Shown here piece after piece: positions 18,326 to 28,426 of a stretch of DNA of 64,000 bases. The translations under genes were made by a program, and so were the position numbers. The DNA is from Planctomicrobium piriforme (GTDB taxonomy: Bacteria > Planctomycetota > Planctomycetia > Pirellulales > UBA1268), in NCBI GenBank assembly GCA_945869735.1, contig CAMBPQ010000007.1, positions 1 to 64,000 on the forward strand. Direction: 5' to 3'. Under the pieces are notes generated by a model, which worked only from the letters and a program-made list of their open reading frames with translations, had not been told where the DNA came from and made no database searches. Positions within the stretch are counted from its first letter, which is position 1. Each line of letters starts with the position of its first letter.

Positions 18326-19228
18326 ATGCCGTTGCTCGTCGTCGGAAGCGTCGCCCTCGATTGCGTCGAGACCCCCACCGCCAAGCGTGAGGACGTGCTC
18401 GGCGGGTCGTGCGTGTTCTTTTCCTACGCCGCGAGCTTCTTCTCGCCCGTCAAGATGATCGGCACCGTGGGCGAGGACTGGCCGCAGGAGCACACGCGGT
18501 TTCTTGAGACGCGGGGGATCGACACGTCAGGGATCGAGATGATCAAGGGAGGCAAGACGTTTCGCTGGCGGGGCCGCTACCTACCCAACATGAACGACCG
18601 TGAGACGCTCGAGGTGCATCTCAACGTGTTTGGCGAGTTCAAGCCGAAGTTGCACGAGAGCCACAGCCAGAGCAAGTTTCTGTTTCTCGGCAACTCGTCG
18701 CCGGTCACGCAACTCTCCGTGCTTGATCAGGTGCCCGAGGCCAAGCTCACCGTGGCCGACACGATGGATCTCTGGATCAACATCCAGCGGGATGAACTGG
18801 AAGCGCTCCTCAAGCGGATCGACGGCCTGGTGCTCAACGACGCGGAGGCCAAGTTGCTCGCAGAAGACGAGAACCTCGTGCGGGCCGGCCACAAGGTCCG
18901 GGCGATGGGGCCGAAGTTCGTGGTCATCAAGAAGGGGGAGCACGGGGCGATGTTCTTCAGTGAGCACGACATGTATGTCATGCCCGCCTACCCGACGCCG
19001 CGCGTGGTCGACCCGACCGGTGCCGGCGACAGCTTCGCGGGGGGGATGATGGGTCATCTCGCGGCCCTCGACCGCTTCGACCCGCAGGCCCTCAAGGAAG
19101 CCCTCGCCTACGGCGTGGTCACGGCGAGCTTCACCGTGGAGGACTTCAGCCTCGACCGGCTGGCCGGAATCGATCGCGGCGACCTCGACCGCCGCGTGGC
19201 GGAATACCGCCAGATGCTCACTTTCTGA
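18326..19228 (+). CDS. PfkB-family carbohydrate or nucleoside kinase
   Basis: The 300-residue protein belongs to the ribokinase/PfkB family, which phosphorylates sugars, sugar phosphates or nucleosides with ATP. The family's second signature DPTGAGDSFAGG is near residue 230, with the catalytic base D in GAGD. An early GGSCVFFSYAASFF replaces the usual GGAxxNVA motif. The LNDAEAKLL and VVIKKGEHGA segments fit the large domain. The first signature is atypical, and the substrate is open; adenosine or a hexose are both possible. The ATG follows GGAAAG at good spacing. It lies upstream of recA but is likely a separate unit. Confidence 0.88.
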   Translation: MPLLVVGSVALDCVETPTAKREDVLGGSCVFFSYAASFFSPVKMIGTVGEDWPQEHTRFLETRGIDTSGIEMIKGGKTFRWRGRYLPNMNDRETLEVHLNVFGEFKPKLHESHSQSKFLFLGNSSPVTQLSVLDQVPEAKLTVADTMDLWINIQRDELEALLKRIDGLVLNDAEAKLLAEDENLVRAGHKVRAMGPKFVVIKKGEHGAMFFSEHDMYVMPAYPTPRVVDPTGAGDSFAGGMMGHLAALDRFDPQALKEALAYGVVTASFTVEDFSLDRLAGIDRGDLDRRVAEYRQMLTF

Positions 19229-19340
19229 CCCAGCGGCCCCCGTAAGGCAGTGGGCCTTGGGGCGGTTGCGGCATCGAGCAGGGGCCGAAGGGGCCGGAAT
19301 CGCCGTGGGCAGAGTCTGTACGGCTGTTCAAAAAATCTGC

Positions 19341-19369
19341 TTGCCATGCTGGCCCGCAGCCGATAGTAT
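19341..19369 (+). promoter_or_regulatory. Sigma-70-type promoter of recA
   Basis: TTGCCA at 19341-19346 and TAGTAT at 19364-19369 are separated by exactly 17 bases. The predicted transcription start is near 19376, which leaves a leader of about 125 bases before the recA start used here. No clear LexA-type palindrome overlaps it. Confidence 0.65.
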
Positions 19370-19500
19370 ACCCGCGTTCAGTGTTCGGTTCCGCGGCAAA
19401 TCGCTCGATTCATGGTGGCGAAGCAACCACCCCGACGGCGTGCCGGGAAACGTGGGAGATGGTCGCCATGATAACGGCAGTTGCAGGAGTGAATGGTCGG

Positions 19501-20637
<1,137 letters not shown>

Positions 20638-20671
20638 TCGCCGCGCCTGCAGCAGCCAACCACACCTCCGA

Positions 20672-20720
20672 CCGTCCACGAGTAACCGACCCAAGCGGCG
20701 GCTCGTGGACGGTTTCGTTT
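20672..20720 (+). terminator. Intrinsic terminator of recA
   Basis: A perfect 11-bp inverted repeat (CCGTCCACGAG at 20672-20682, CTCGTGGACGG at 20702-20712) with a 19-base loop is followed by TTTCGTTT. It lies 35 bases past the recA stop. Confidence 0.8.
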
Positions 20721-20886
20721 GTGGGTGCTTTCATAGGACGGGCAATCCTGGGAAGTAGTTGCGGAAGATGGGCAACGGCGGTCGGCGTATTCCGCAGAGT
20801 CGGCTCAAGCCCGCCAAATCCTCGGCCCGATGATCCGTCATCTGAAGTCACGCGTTGCACATGATCCCGCCGGAGGCACACCGAGC

Positions 20887-21429
20887 ATGCGTCAATCCCG
20901 CCGTTACAGAACGTCGTCCGCACGGCGATCAAAAATGTCGGTCGAGGCGCTCGAGCGCCGCGGGATGATGGCCGCCGATGCAGGCCTCGTCATGAGTGTC
21001 GAGGTGAGCGCGGCGTTGGATGCGGAGCCAGATTTCTCGTCGATCTCCCTGCCGAACGCCGGCGACGAGATTGTGTGGGCCGAGTTCGTTGACTGCGCGG
21101 ATGGACCGAGTGGCACGGGTATCGAGCAGGGCATGGACGCCGTCGAGTTTGCCTGCGACTGGGATTCCTCGGTCGACGCGGGCGGTGTCGCTGAGGCTGC
21201 CGCCGCGGGCGACGGGGAGGCGTCATCCATGCATCTCATGGAGCTCATGATGGAGACCGTGGCGCAGCCCCTGGCAGCGTCGATCGCGGGGGACGTTGTC
21301 TCGCCGTCGCCAGCGCCGGCAACAGGAACCGTGCCGCTGTTCGCCGCTTGGGCCCTGTTCGCGGTCGATGGCGCTGTCTCGGAGACGCTCCCCATGAAGC
21401 GTGGGGCGAGGTTCCCTCGTCGCGGCTGA
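20887..21429 (+). CDS. Planctomycete LExR-motif exported protein, unknown function
   Basis: The 180-residue protein has a basic N-terminus (RQSRRYRTSSARR) and then VEALERRGMMAAD, which matches the short LExRxML(A/S)-type motif found at the start of many large extracellular planctomycete proteins. The rest is acidic and low in structure (ECs of Asp, Glu, Ala and Ser) with many Met and no known domain, and it lacks the usual adhesin repeats. The ATG at 20887 follows GGAGG ten bases upstream; 19 upstream codons are also open. It is downstream of the recA terminator, so it needs its own promoter. It may be a small family member or a shortened version of a larger secreted protein. Confidence 0.65.
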   Translation: MRQSRRYRTSSARRSKMSVEALERRGMMAADAGLVMSVEVSAALDAEPDFSSISLPNAGDEIVWAEFVDCADGPSGTGIEQGMDAVEFACDWDSSVDAGGVAEAAAAGDGEASSMHLMELMMETVAQPLAASIAGDVVSPSPAPATGTVPLFAAWALFAVDGAVSETLPMKRGARFPRRG

Positions 21430-21544
21430 GGAGCCGAGCCTTCACGGTGGCCGCTCGGCCGCCCGCGGCGACGGCGGTGCGGGGCGGAATGTATAGTGAC
21501 GCGCACGACGGGACTGACTTCACGATCCGGGAGCCGATGGCGAT

Positions 21545-24157
21545 ATGAAGGCCGATGATCTTCGCGAGGCATATCTCGCATTCTTTGAGTCCAAGGGCTG
21601 TGTGCGGAGGCCGAGCGACGTGCTCGTGCCGCGGTGGGATCCGTCGGTGCTGTTCACGCCCGCGGGCATGAACCAGTTCAAGGATCACTTCCTCGGTAAG
21701 TGCAAGCTCGACTTCACCCGGGCCACGACCTGCCAAAAGTGCCTGCGGACGGGCGACATCGACAACGTGGGGCGGACGCCGCGGCACCACACGTTTTTCG
21801 AGATGCTCGGCAACTTCTCGTTTGGCGACTATTTCAAGCGGGAGGCGATCCACTGGGCCTGGGAGTTTCTCACGGCGAAGAGCTGGCTGAGCATCGCCCC
21901 CGAGAAGCTCTCGATCACCGTCTATCACGACGACAACGAGGCCTTCGCGATCTGGGCCGACGAGGTCGGCGTGCCGGCCGCGCGGATCACCCGGATGGGC
22001 GAGGACGACAACTTCTGGCCGGCGAGCTCACCATCGCAGGGGCCCGACGGCGTCTGCGGCCCGTGCAGCGAGATCTTCTACCGCATGCCCGACGGCAGCG
22101 ATGTGGAGATCTGGAACCTCGTGTTCACGCAGTTCAATCGCGTGGGACCGCCGCCAAACAACCTCCACCCGCTGCCGAGCCGCAACATCGACACCGGCAT
22201 GGGACTGGAGCGGACGTGTGCGATGCTGCAGGGAGTCGACAGCAACTTCCACATCGACATTCTGCGGCCGATCGTCGAGGCGGTGGCCGAGGTCTGCGGC
22301 CGGAAGTACGAGCCTGCGACCGACGACGGCCGGCGGATGCGGCGGATCGCCGACCATGTCAGGGCCTGCACGTTCGCGATCCATGAAAACGTGCTGCCGG
22401 GCAACAACGAGGAGAAGTATGTCGTCAAGCGGTTGCTCCGCAGGGCGGTGCTCGACGGCCGACAGATGGGAATGCGTGAGCCGTTTCTCCATTCGCTGCC
22501 GCCGATCGTCGCCGAGATGATGCGGAAGCCCTATCCAGAACTGGCCGACACGACCGACCGCGTGGGCGGCGTGATCAAGCGGGAGGAGGAGTCGTTCCTC
22601 GCCACGATCGACGGCGGTTTGGCGAGAATCGAGAAGCTCTTCGGGGCGATCGGCTCGTCCGGCAAGGCCGTCGTGCCGGGCGGCGACGCGGCCGAACTCT
22701 ACACCACCTACGGCTTCCCGCCGGAGCTGCTCGAGACGCTCGCTGCCGAACGCAACTGCGGCTTCGATTGGGAGGGCTTCCGCGCGGCGATGGAGGATCA
22801 CGGCCTCAAGTCAGGGGCTGGCACTCGCGTGGAGGTGTTTACCTCGGGGCCACTCGACGCGCTCAAGAAGACGATGCACGGCTCAGAGTTTGTGGGCTAC
22901 GACGCCACCGAGGCCGAGGGCAAGGTGATCGGCATCATCGCGCAGGATTCGCTCTGCGATCGGCTCGTTGAGGTCGGGCATGACCAGCGCGTGACCGTGG
23001 TGCTCGACCGCACTCCCTTCTACGGCGAGTCGGGTGGTCAGGTCGGCGACACCGGCCGGCTTGCATGGCCCGGCGGTGAGTTTGAGGTGCTCGACACGCT
23101 GCGGGAAGGGGGCTTCATGCTCCACCTCGGCCAACTGCGGAAGGGCACGCTTGATCTGGGAGCCAGCGTCATCGCGAAGGTCGATCCGGCTCGGCGGGCG
23201 GCCCTCCGCCGGGCGCACTCAGCCACGCACCTCCTGCATGCGGCCTTGCAGCACCATCTCGGCTCGCACGCCGTCCAGCAGGGCTCGAAAGTTGATGCCG
23301 ACCTGCTTCGGTTTGACTTCTCACATGCCAGCTCAATCGACCACGACACGCTCCGGGCCATCGAGACAATGGTCAACGCGGGCGTCTTTGCCGCAGTGCC
23401 AGTTTCCTCCAGACTCCTGCCGCTCGCCGAGGCCCGGCACGCCGGTGCGATGATGCTGTTCGGTGAAAAGTATCCCGACGTTGTGCGGATGGTGACGATG
23501 GACGACGTGAGCCGCGAGCTCTGCGGCGGCACCCACGTCTCGAGCACCGGTCAGATCGGCCTCGTGCGGATCATCGGCGAGGAGAGCGTCTCGGCCGGCA
23601 CCCGGCGCATCACCGCCGTCACGGGCGCCAAGGCGCTTGACCGCTTTCGCCAGGCCGAGCATACGCTTGCCGAGTCGGCTTCGGTCCTCAAGGTGCCGGT
23701 GGGCGAACTGACTCATCGGCTCACGACCGTCGTCAAGGAACTCCGCGATCTCAAGAAGGCCAAGCCTGCCGTGGCCGCGGCAGGGCTCTCGGCTGACGAC
23801 CTCCTCGCCGCCGCTTCGTCGGTGGCCGGCACCCGGATCGTGGTCGCCGATGCCAAGGGGAGCGATGCGGGAGCCATGCGGCAGTGCATCGACCTCCTGC
23901 GACGGAAGGGAAGCCCGATTGCCGTTTTGCTCGGCAGCGTGGAGGGCGACAAGGTGACGCTCGTCGCCGGCATCTCCCGCGAACTCGAAGAGAAGGGCCT
24001 CTCGGCCGGCAACTGGATCAAGGACCCTGCGACAGTCGTCGGCGGCAAGGGGGGCGGCAGGCCCGACCTCGCCCAGGCCGGCGGAAAACTCGTCGACCAA
24101 CTGCCGGCCGCGCTCGCCGCGGCCCGCCAGTCGATCGAACGGCTGCTCGGCGGTTGA
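21545..24157 (+). CDS. alaS: Alanyl-tRNA synthetase
   Basis: The 870-residue enzyme attaches alanine to tRNA-Ala. The class II catalytic domain is at the N-terminus (MKADDLREAYLAFFESKG, then FTPAGMNQFKDHFLG). The editing domain has the zinc-binding HSATH (H558, H562) and CGGTH (C660, H664), and the C-terminal Gly-rich DHHA1-like domain ends with GGKGGGRPDLAQAGG. All domains and the usual length are present. The SD is weak (GGGAG 13 bases before the ATG). It stands alone, followed by a convergent gene nine bases away. Confidence 0.97.
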   Translation: MKADDLREAYLAFFESKGCVRRPSDVLVPRWDPSVLFTPAGMNQFKDHFLGKCKLDFTRATTCQKCLRTGDIDNVGRTPRHHTFFEMLGNFSFGDYFKREAIHWAWEFLTAKSWLSIAPEKLSITVYHDDNEAFAIWADEVGVPAARITRMGEDDNFWPASSPSQGPDGVCGPCSEIFYRMPDGSDVEIWNLVFTQFNRVGPPPNNLHPLPSRNIDTGMGLERTCAMLQGVDSNFHIDILRPIVEAVAEVCGRKYEPATDDGRRMRRIADHVRACTFAIHENVLPGNNEEKYVVKRLLRRAVLDGRQMGMREPFLHSLPPIVAEMMRKPYPELADTTDRVGGVIKREEESFLATIDGGLARIEKLFGAIGSSGKAVVPGGDAAELYTTYGFPPELLETLAAERNCGFDWEGFRAAMEDHGLKSGAGTRVEVFTSGPLDALKKTMHGSEFVGYDATEAEGKVIGIIAQDSLCDRLVEVGHDQRVTVVLDRTPFYGESGGQVGDTGRLAWPGGEFEVLDTLREGGFMLHLGQLRKGTLDLGASVIAKVDPARRAALRRAHSATHLLHAALQHHLGSHAVQQGSKVDADLLRFDFSHASSIDHDTLRAIETMVNAGVFAAVPVSSRLLPLAEARHAGAMMLFGEKYPDVVRMVTMDDVSRELCGGTHVSSTGQIGLVRIIGEESVSAGTRRITAVTGAKALDRFRQAEHTLAESASVLKVPVGELTHRLTTVVKELRDLKKAKPAVAAAGLSADDLLAAASSVAGTRIVVADAKGSDAGAMRQCIDLLRRKGSPIAVLLGSVEGDKVTLVAGISRELEEKGLSAGNWIKDPATVVGGKGGGRPDLAQAGGKLVDQLPAALAAARQSIERLLGG

Positions 24158-24166
24158 GGACCGCCC

Positions 24167-25045
24167 TCAGCGCAGGTCCATCGTGTGGAGCGAGCGGATG
24201 GCCACTGGCACGAGGTTGAGGACGCCGAGAATGGCGTCGTGCCGATCTGAATCGGCGAAGGCGGCCGCATAGTCGTCGGCCTGCGCGGCGATCTCGCCGA
24301 ACGAACACGGCCGATACTCGAACGGAAACACGGCGAAGTCGTTGCCGCCGCAGGCTCGCTGCAGTTGAGCGGTGTACGGCTCTGGGAGCGGAGGCAGGAG
24401 GCGTGCGGGGCCGGCGAGCCAGCTGCGGAGATGCGGCAATCCGTGGGCGAGATCTTTGAGAAATCCGCCGTCCTGAAAGTGCAGGAGCCCGAGCCGACCA
24501 TCCTCGGCGATCAAGAGCAGCGGCACCACCGGGGCGAGTAGCGGAAAGAAGACGTTTGGGAACGCGTGGCAGCGGTGGTACGACTCGGCGACGCGGATCA
24601 GGGTGGGGAGTTCACCGACGTTCTCGTACGGCACTTCTCGGACGTCCATCCACTCCAGCCACGGCTTCGCCGGGTCGACCGTGTCGTTGGCGACATCGAT
24701 GTAGAGATTCCCGAACTGCATCGCGTTTTGGAAGTAGCGATCCTTGAGGATCACGAAGACTTTCTTCAGGACGAGGCCAGCGGCTATCAGGCTTTGCACG
24801 CGGGGATCGCCAAGGAGGCCATCGAAGACGCGGTCCCGGATCACGGCGCAGAAGCCGATGGGATACGAGGGCGGCGCGGCGGATTGGGCGATCCAGGCAT
24901 CCGTCCGTAAACGCAGCCGGCCCAGCGTGTCGACGATTTCGGGGAGGATGGGCCGCAGGAGCGACGTCGTCAGGGACTCCTGGCCGGCGTGCCAGGCCAT
25001 GTCCTGCGACATGGCCAGATCGACAAGCTGGTTCAGGGGCGTCAT
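24167..25045 (-). CDS. Hypothetical protein, no known family
   Basis: The 292-residue protein has no signal peptide or clear transmembrane helix, though there is a hydrophobic run (FPLLAPVVPLLLIAEDGRLG). Features that look conserved are GFCAVIRDRVFDGLL, KKVFVILKDRYFQNAMQFGNLYID and GNDFAVFPFEYRP. The composition is that of a folded cytosolic enzyme or binding protein, but I recognise no fold. The start MTPLNQLVDL has only a short GGG before it; 52 extra codons upstream are open but Arg/Ser-rich and not convincing. Confidence 0.6.
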   Translation of the reverse strand: MTPLNQLVDLAMSQDMAWHAGQESLTTSLLRPILPEIVDTLGRLRLRTDAWIAQSAAPPSYPIGFCAVIRDRVFDGLLGDPRVQSLIAAGLVLKKVFVILKDRYFQNAMQFGNLYIDVANDTVDPAKPWLEWMDVREVPYENVGELPTLIRVAESYHRCHAFPNVFFPLLAPVVPLLLIAEDGRLGLLHFQDGGFLKDLAHGLPHLRSWLAGPARLLPPLPEPYTAQLQRACGGNDFAVFPFEYRPCSFGEIAAQADDYAAAFADSDRHDAILGVLNLVPVAIRSLHTMDLR

Positions 25046-25103
25046 CCCGTTTGTCCAAGACGAACGCGCCAGGTGGTCGCGCCGAGGCGGCACGTGCGAT
25101 GGT

Positions 25104-25784
25104 CTACCGCCGCCGACGGAGGCAATTCCGCAGCAGTCGGCCGCCCAGGCACGCGATGACGCCGAGTCCGCCCAGGAGGGCCACTGCCGGCTCCGGGACA
25201 ACCGTGATGGGGGTGTTTGGCGTGGTCTCCCAGCCGGCAGTCACGGCCAGCGAGCCGGCCCATGGTGTCGTGTTGTTCGGGAAACTGAAGTTCACCCAGC
25301 CGTAGTGGATGAACGAGTCAGTTCCGGTGAAGCGGACACCTGTGGAAAACGAACCGAGAGCCGCCGGGGAGGTTGAGAAACTGTTCTCCGCCAGCGCCGT
25401 GGACGTCAGGAACGTGAGGCTTCCATCGACCTGGGATCCGTTGGCGAGGACGGCCGAGTAGTAAAACTGATTGAAGCCATCGAGCGTCGACGATGCCGTC
25501 GAGGCATTCGAGGCACCATTGATCCCCACAATCCGCAGAACCTGCGTGTTGTTGAAGGCGAACGCGAAGTCCGCGATGCCGCTGCCATCGATGTCGATCG
25601 TCCCACCGTTCGAGATGGGGACGTTCACAACGGTAGACGAGATCACCGGTGTTGCCGACGCCCTCGACGCCGCGGACCAGGCCGCTACGGCGGAAAGACT
25701 GCCAAGCGCCGCGGTTTGCACGCGCGATGGCGAAGTGTCGGAACGACGGCCGGCTTGCTCGGGAAGCGAAGGTGTAATGATCAT
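25104..25784 (-). CDS. PEP-CTERM sorting-signal protein
   Basis: The 226-residue protein ends with a PEP-CTERM tripartite signal: VVPEP, a hydrophobic segment (AVALLGGLGVIACLGG) and a basic tail (RLLRNCLRRRR). Such proteins are exported, then cut and attached by an exosortase (EpsH/XrtA family). The N-terminus has an Ala-rich secretion signal around SLSAVAAWSAASRASA. The body is rich in Ser, Asn, Thr and Phe, as in extracellular beta proteins (GTDSFIHYGWVNFSFPN). No exosortase gene lies in this window, so the processing enzyme must be elsewhere. The SD is poor, and an earlier start is possible. Confidence 0.88.
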   Translation of the reverse strand: MIITPSLPEQAGRRSDTSPSRVQTAALGSLSAVAAWSAASRASATPVISSTVVNVPISNGGTIDIDGSGIADFAFAFNNTQVLRIVGINGASNASTASSTLDGFNQFYYSAVLANGSQVDGSLTFLTSTALAENSFSTSPAALGSFSTGVRFTGTDSFIHYGWVNFSFPNNTTPWAGSLAVTAGWETTPNTPITVVPEPAVALLGGLGVIACLGGRLLRNCLRRRR

Positions 25785-25870
25785 GTTGGAGATTCTTTCG
25801 AGGCCACGGCGTGAAACGCCGAAGCGTGTCCGAGATTGGTCAGAATCACACATCGTCTGTGAAGCCGGTG

Positions 25871-26392
25871 TCAGGCGAGTTTCTCGAGCGCGGCGATGGC
25901 GGCGTCGTAGTTCGGCTCCTCGGCCACTTCCTTCACGACCTGGGCGTAGTGCACGACGCCCTTGGCATCGAGCACGAAGACGGCGCGGGCGAGGATCTTG
26001 AGTTCGTCGATGAGCACGCCCCAGTTCGTGCCAAACGCGCGGTCCATGTAGTCGCTGCCGTTCTTCATGCCCTTGATGTCCTCGGCGCCGCAGAAGCGGT
26101 TCATCGCGAAGGGCAGGTCGAGGCTCACGGTCAGGGCGGTCACCTTGTCGCCGAGGGCGGCGAGCCGCTTGTTGAATGTCTTGGTCTGCACCTGGCAGAC
26201 AGGCGTGTCGAGCGACGGCACGACGCTGATGATCGCGGGCTTGCCGAGAAGGTCGGCCTTCTTGATGTGCTCCATGCCGCCGGCGCCGTAGCAGGTCAGG
26301 TCGAATTCCGGAGCAGCCGAGCCAACCTTCACTTCGTCGCCCACGAGGGTGAGCGGGTTGCCCTTGAACGTCACTGCGCCGTGTCGACCCAT
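25871..26392 (-). CDS. tpx: Thiol peroxidase (atypical 2-Cys peroxiredoxin)
   Basis: The 173-residue protein reduces hydrogen and lipid peroxides with thioredoxin as electron donor. The peroxidatic cysteine is C66 in PSLDTPVC and the resolving one C101 in RFCGAEDIKG, spaced 35 apart as in Tpx. The pattern APEFDLT and SLDLPFAMNRF are typical. There is no export signal, so it works in the cytosol. The ATG at 26392 has GGAG eight bases upstream; an ATG two codons earlier would sit almost on the SD. It may be part of the oxidative-stress defence with superoxide dismutase. Confidence 0.95.
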   Translation of the reverse strand: MGRHGAVTFKGNPLTLVGDEVKVGSAAPEFDLTCYGAGGMEHIKKADLLGKPAIISVVPSLDTPVCQVQTKTFNKRLAALGDKVTALTVSLDLPFAMNRFCGAEDIKGMKNGSDYMDRAFGTNWGVLIDELKILARAVFVLDAKGVVHYAQVVKEVAEEPNYDAAIAALEKLA

Positions 26393-26703
26393 GGTCATCT
26401 CTCCTTGAGGGGGTTGCGAAAGCATGGGGGCAGTATTGCCGTGATGTCGTTGGCGGCAAGCCCCGGCCCCAATCCCCCTGCACGAGGAAGGCGAATCGCC
26501 AGAGCGGGGCGGGAGCGATGTCCCAAGTGTCCTGCTGGGCTGTGGGGCCTGTTTCCCCGGGTCGCACCGGATTGAGGGAGGCCGCTTGCCAGCCCGCTTA
26601 CGATGGTGGTGGTTCGGGGGCCGGGGCGGATATCGTCGTCCGTCGCGGGCAGGCACGTTGTCACGGATGTCACGAAAGCCAGCACACGAGGGAGGATCAT
26701 CTC

Positions 26704-27132
26704 ATGCACGCGTCCACTGTCCAGATTCGCACCGCAGGCGACACCAGCGGCCTTGGCCGGGAACAGCGCGACTGGGGCGTCGCGGTGGAGCGGGGGCCCG
26801 ACTGGCTCTTCCTCCGGCTTGAATCGCCGCCCGGGATGCCTGCCAACGCGGGCTGCGAGCGGCTCGCCGATCGCATCGTGGCTATGATATTGGAAAACCA
26901 CGCGCACCGCGTCGTGCTGGAGTTGGACCACGTGAACGTGATCGATGATGATTTGATCGGCATGATCGCGGACGTCGGCGCGAGAGTTCGCGGCCACGGC
27001 GGTCTGATCCGCGTCTGCGGGCTTTCGCAGCCGAACCTGTCGAAGCTGCGATCATCCTCTGACGCCGGTAGCCTGGCCCATTTTGACTCACGATTGGCGG
27101 CCGTCGGCGGCCGCGGCAGACCAGTTGAATGA
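26704..27132 (+). CDS. STAS-domain (anti-anti-sigma-like) protein
   Basis: The 142-residue protein looks like a STAS domain: a first strand (DWLFLRLES), a helix (CERLADRIVAMILEN), the strand RVVLELDHVNVIDDDLIG where the phosphorylated Ser/Thr of SpoIIAA would sit, a helix (LIGMIADVGARVRGHGG), and LIRVCGLSQPNLSKL at the end. The usual D-S/T at the phosphosite appears as VIDDD, so a serine is absent; regulation by phosphorylation is uncertain. The ATG has GAGG at good spacing. The 56-residue membrane protein follows ten bases later, so the pair is probably co-transcribed. Confidence 0.75.
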   Translation: MHASTVQIRTAGDTSGLGREQRDWGVAVERGPDWLFLRLESPPGMPANAGCERLADRIVAMILENHAHRVVLELDHVNVIDDDLIGMIADVGARVRGHGGLIRVCGLSQPNLSKLRSSSDAGSLAHFDSRLAAVGGRGRPVE

Positions 27133-27142
27133 GGAAGCCCGG

Positions 27143-27313
27143 ATGAGGACGATTGGAAGGTTTGGTCAGTTCGCCGGGCTCACGGTCCCTGCGGTCGCGG
27201 TGATGCTGGAACTGAGCGGACGGATCTCTTCTGGGCCGATGCTCGGCATGCTCGTGTTTTCGATATGCTGCTTCGGGATCGGGCGGATTCTCGAAGGCTA
27301 CGCCGGCTCCTGA
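27143..27313 (+). CDS. Small membrane protein downstream of STAS gene
   Basis: The 56-residue product has two short hydrophobic segments (FAGLTVPAVAVMLEL and MLGMLVFSICCFGIGRIL) with a basic N-terminus, so it likely spans the membrane twice as a hairpin. GAGGA before the ATG supports this start rather than one 20 codons upstream inside the STAS gene. It might be a membrane anchor for the STAS protein, but this is inference from position only. Confidence 0.7.
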   Translation: MRTIGRFGQFAGLTVPAVAVMLELSGRISSGPMLGMLVFSICCFGIGRILEGYAGS

Positions 27314-27355
27314 TCGCCGGCCGCCACCGTCCCGGACACTCCGGACCGAGACGCC

Positions 27356-28330
27356 GTGCTGCCACCACTGATCTTCACGCCCGTCTACCGCCGCTTCATC
27401 TGGGGCGGTCGTCGCTTCGAGTCTGCCCTCGGCCGCTGCCTGCCCCCGGGTGACGACTACGCCGAATCGTGGGAGCTCGTTGACCGGGGAGCCGACCAGA
27501 GCGTGGTCGCGGTGGGTCCGCTCACCGGCACGACCCTCGGCCAACTCGTCGCCTCCCGTGGCGATGAACTTCTCGGTCGGCACGCGCCGCAGAAGACATT
27601 CCCGCTGCTCTTCAAGTTTCTCGATGCCTGCCGCGATCTCTCTGTGCAGGTCCATCCGGACGACCTGCGGGCGGGGAAGCTCGGCACGCCGGACTTGGGA
27701 AAGACCGAGGCCTGGTACGTGATCGCCGCCGAGCCCGGTAGCCGGATCTACGCGGGCCTGCGGGCGGGTGTCTCGCGGGACGACTTCGCGGCGGCGCTGC
27801 GGGCGGGTCGGTGCGACGAGGCGCTCCATTCGTTCGCCGCCACGCCGGGCGACTGCTTCTTCATTCCGGCAGGCACGGTGCATGCTATCGGCGCCGGGCT
27901 CGTAGTCGCCGAGATCCAGCAGTCGAGCGACGTCACCTATCGGCTCTTCGATTGGAATCGCGTCGGACTCGACGGGAAGCCGCGGCCGCTGCACATCGAA
28001 GCCGGGCTCGAGGCGACCACACGCGTGGAGCCCGTCGATCCGGTCAGGCCCATGCCGACCGATGATCCCGCCGTGCGGAGGCTCGTCGGCTGCGGGTATT
28101 TCGTGTTCGACGAGGTGCGTCCGCGGGGCCGCTGGGAAGTCGGTGGCGACGACGGCTGCCATTTCATCGCCGTACTTTCTGGTGCCGTCGCTCTGGACGA
28201 GCGGTGGGAACTCCCGCCGCTCCACGCCGGCGGATGCCTGCTCCTGCCCGCGTCGGCCGGCCGGCAGTCGCTCGCCGCGTCGACGGTCGATGGCCGGCCC
28301 GCGACACTGCTCCACGTCGCGCTGCCCTGA
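27356..28330 (+). CDS. manA: Mannose-6-phosphate isomerase, class I
   Basis: The 324-residue enzyme interconverts fructose-6-phosphate and mannose-6-phosphate and so feeds GDP-mannose and polysaccharide synthesis. Zn ligands typical of type I PMI are present: Q and H in SVQVHPDD, the glutamate in KTEAWYV, and the late H in IPAGTVHAIG. Length and order fit the short bacterial PMI form. The gene starts with GTG at 27356, which begins the first strand (LPPLIFTPVYRRFIWGG). A lipoprotein gene follows. Confidence 0.93.
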   Translation: MLPPLIFTPVYRRFIWGGRRFESALGRCLPPGDDYAESWELVDRGADQSVVAVGPLTGTTLGQLVASRGDELLGRHAPQKTFPLLFKFLDACRDLSVQVHPDDLRAGKLGTPDLGKTEAWYVIAAEPGSRIYAGLRAGVSRDDFAAALRAGRCDEALHSFAATPGDCFFIPAGTVHAIGAGLVVAEIQQSSDVTYRLFDWNRVGLDGKPRPLHIEAGLEATTRVEPVDPVRPMPTDDPAVRRLVGCGYFVFDEVRPRGRWEVGGDDGCHFIAVLSGAVALDERWELPPLHAGGCLLLPASAGRQSLAASTVDGRPATLLHVALP

Positions 28331-28426
28331 CGCGACCACGAAACCGCGGTGGAAACCGGGGTTGGGGCCGTGTCTCCCGGCTCCTACACTCCCGTCCCCT
28401 CGTGCCGCCCCGGGCCACTCGCCGTC

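Noticed and set aside
21430-21544. T-box leader before alaS
   Set aside because: No T-box sequence or terminator pair is present, and the leader is too short.
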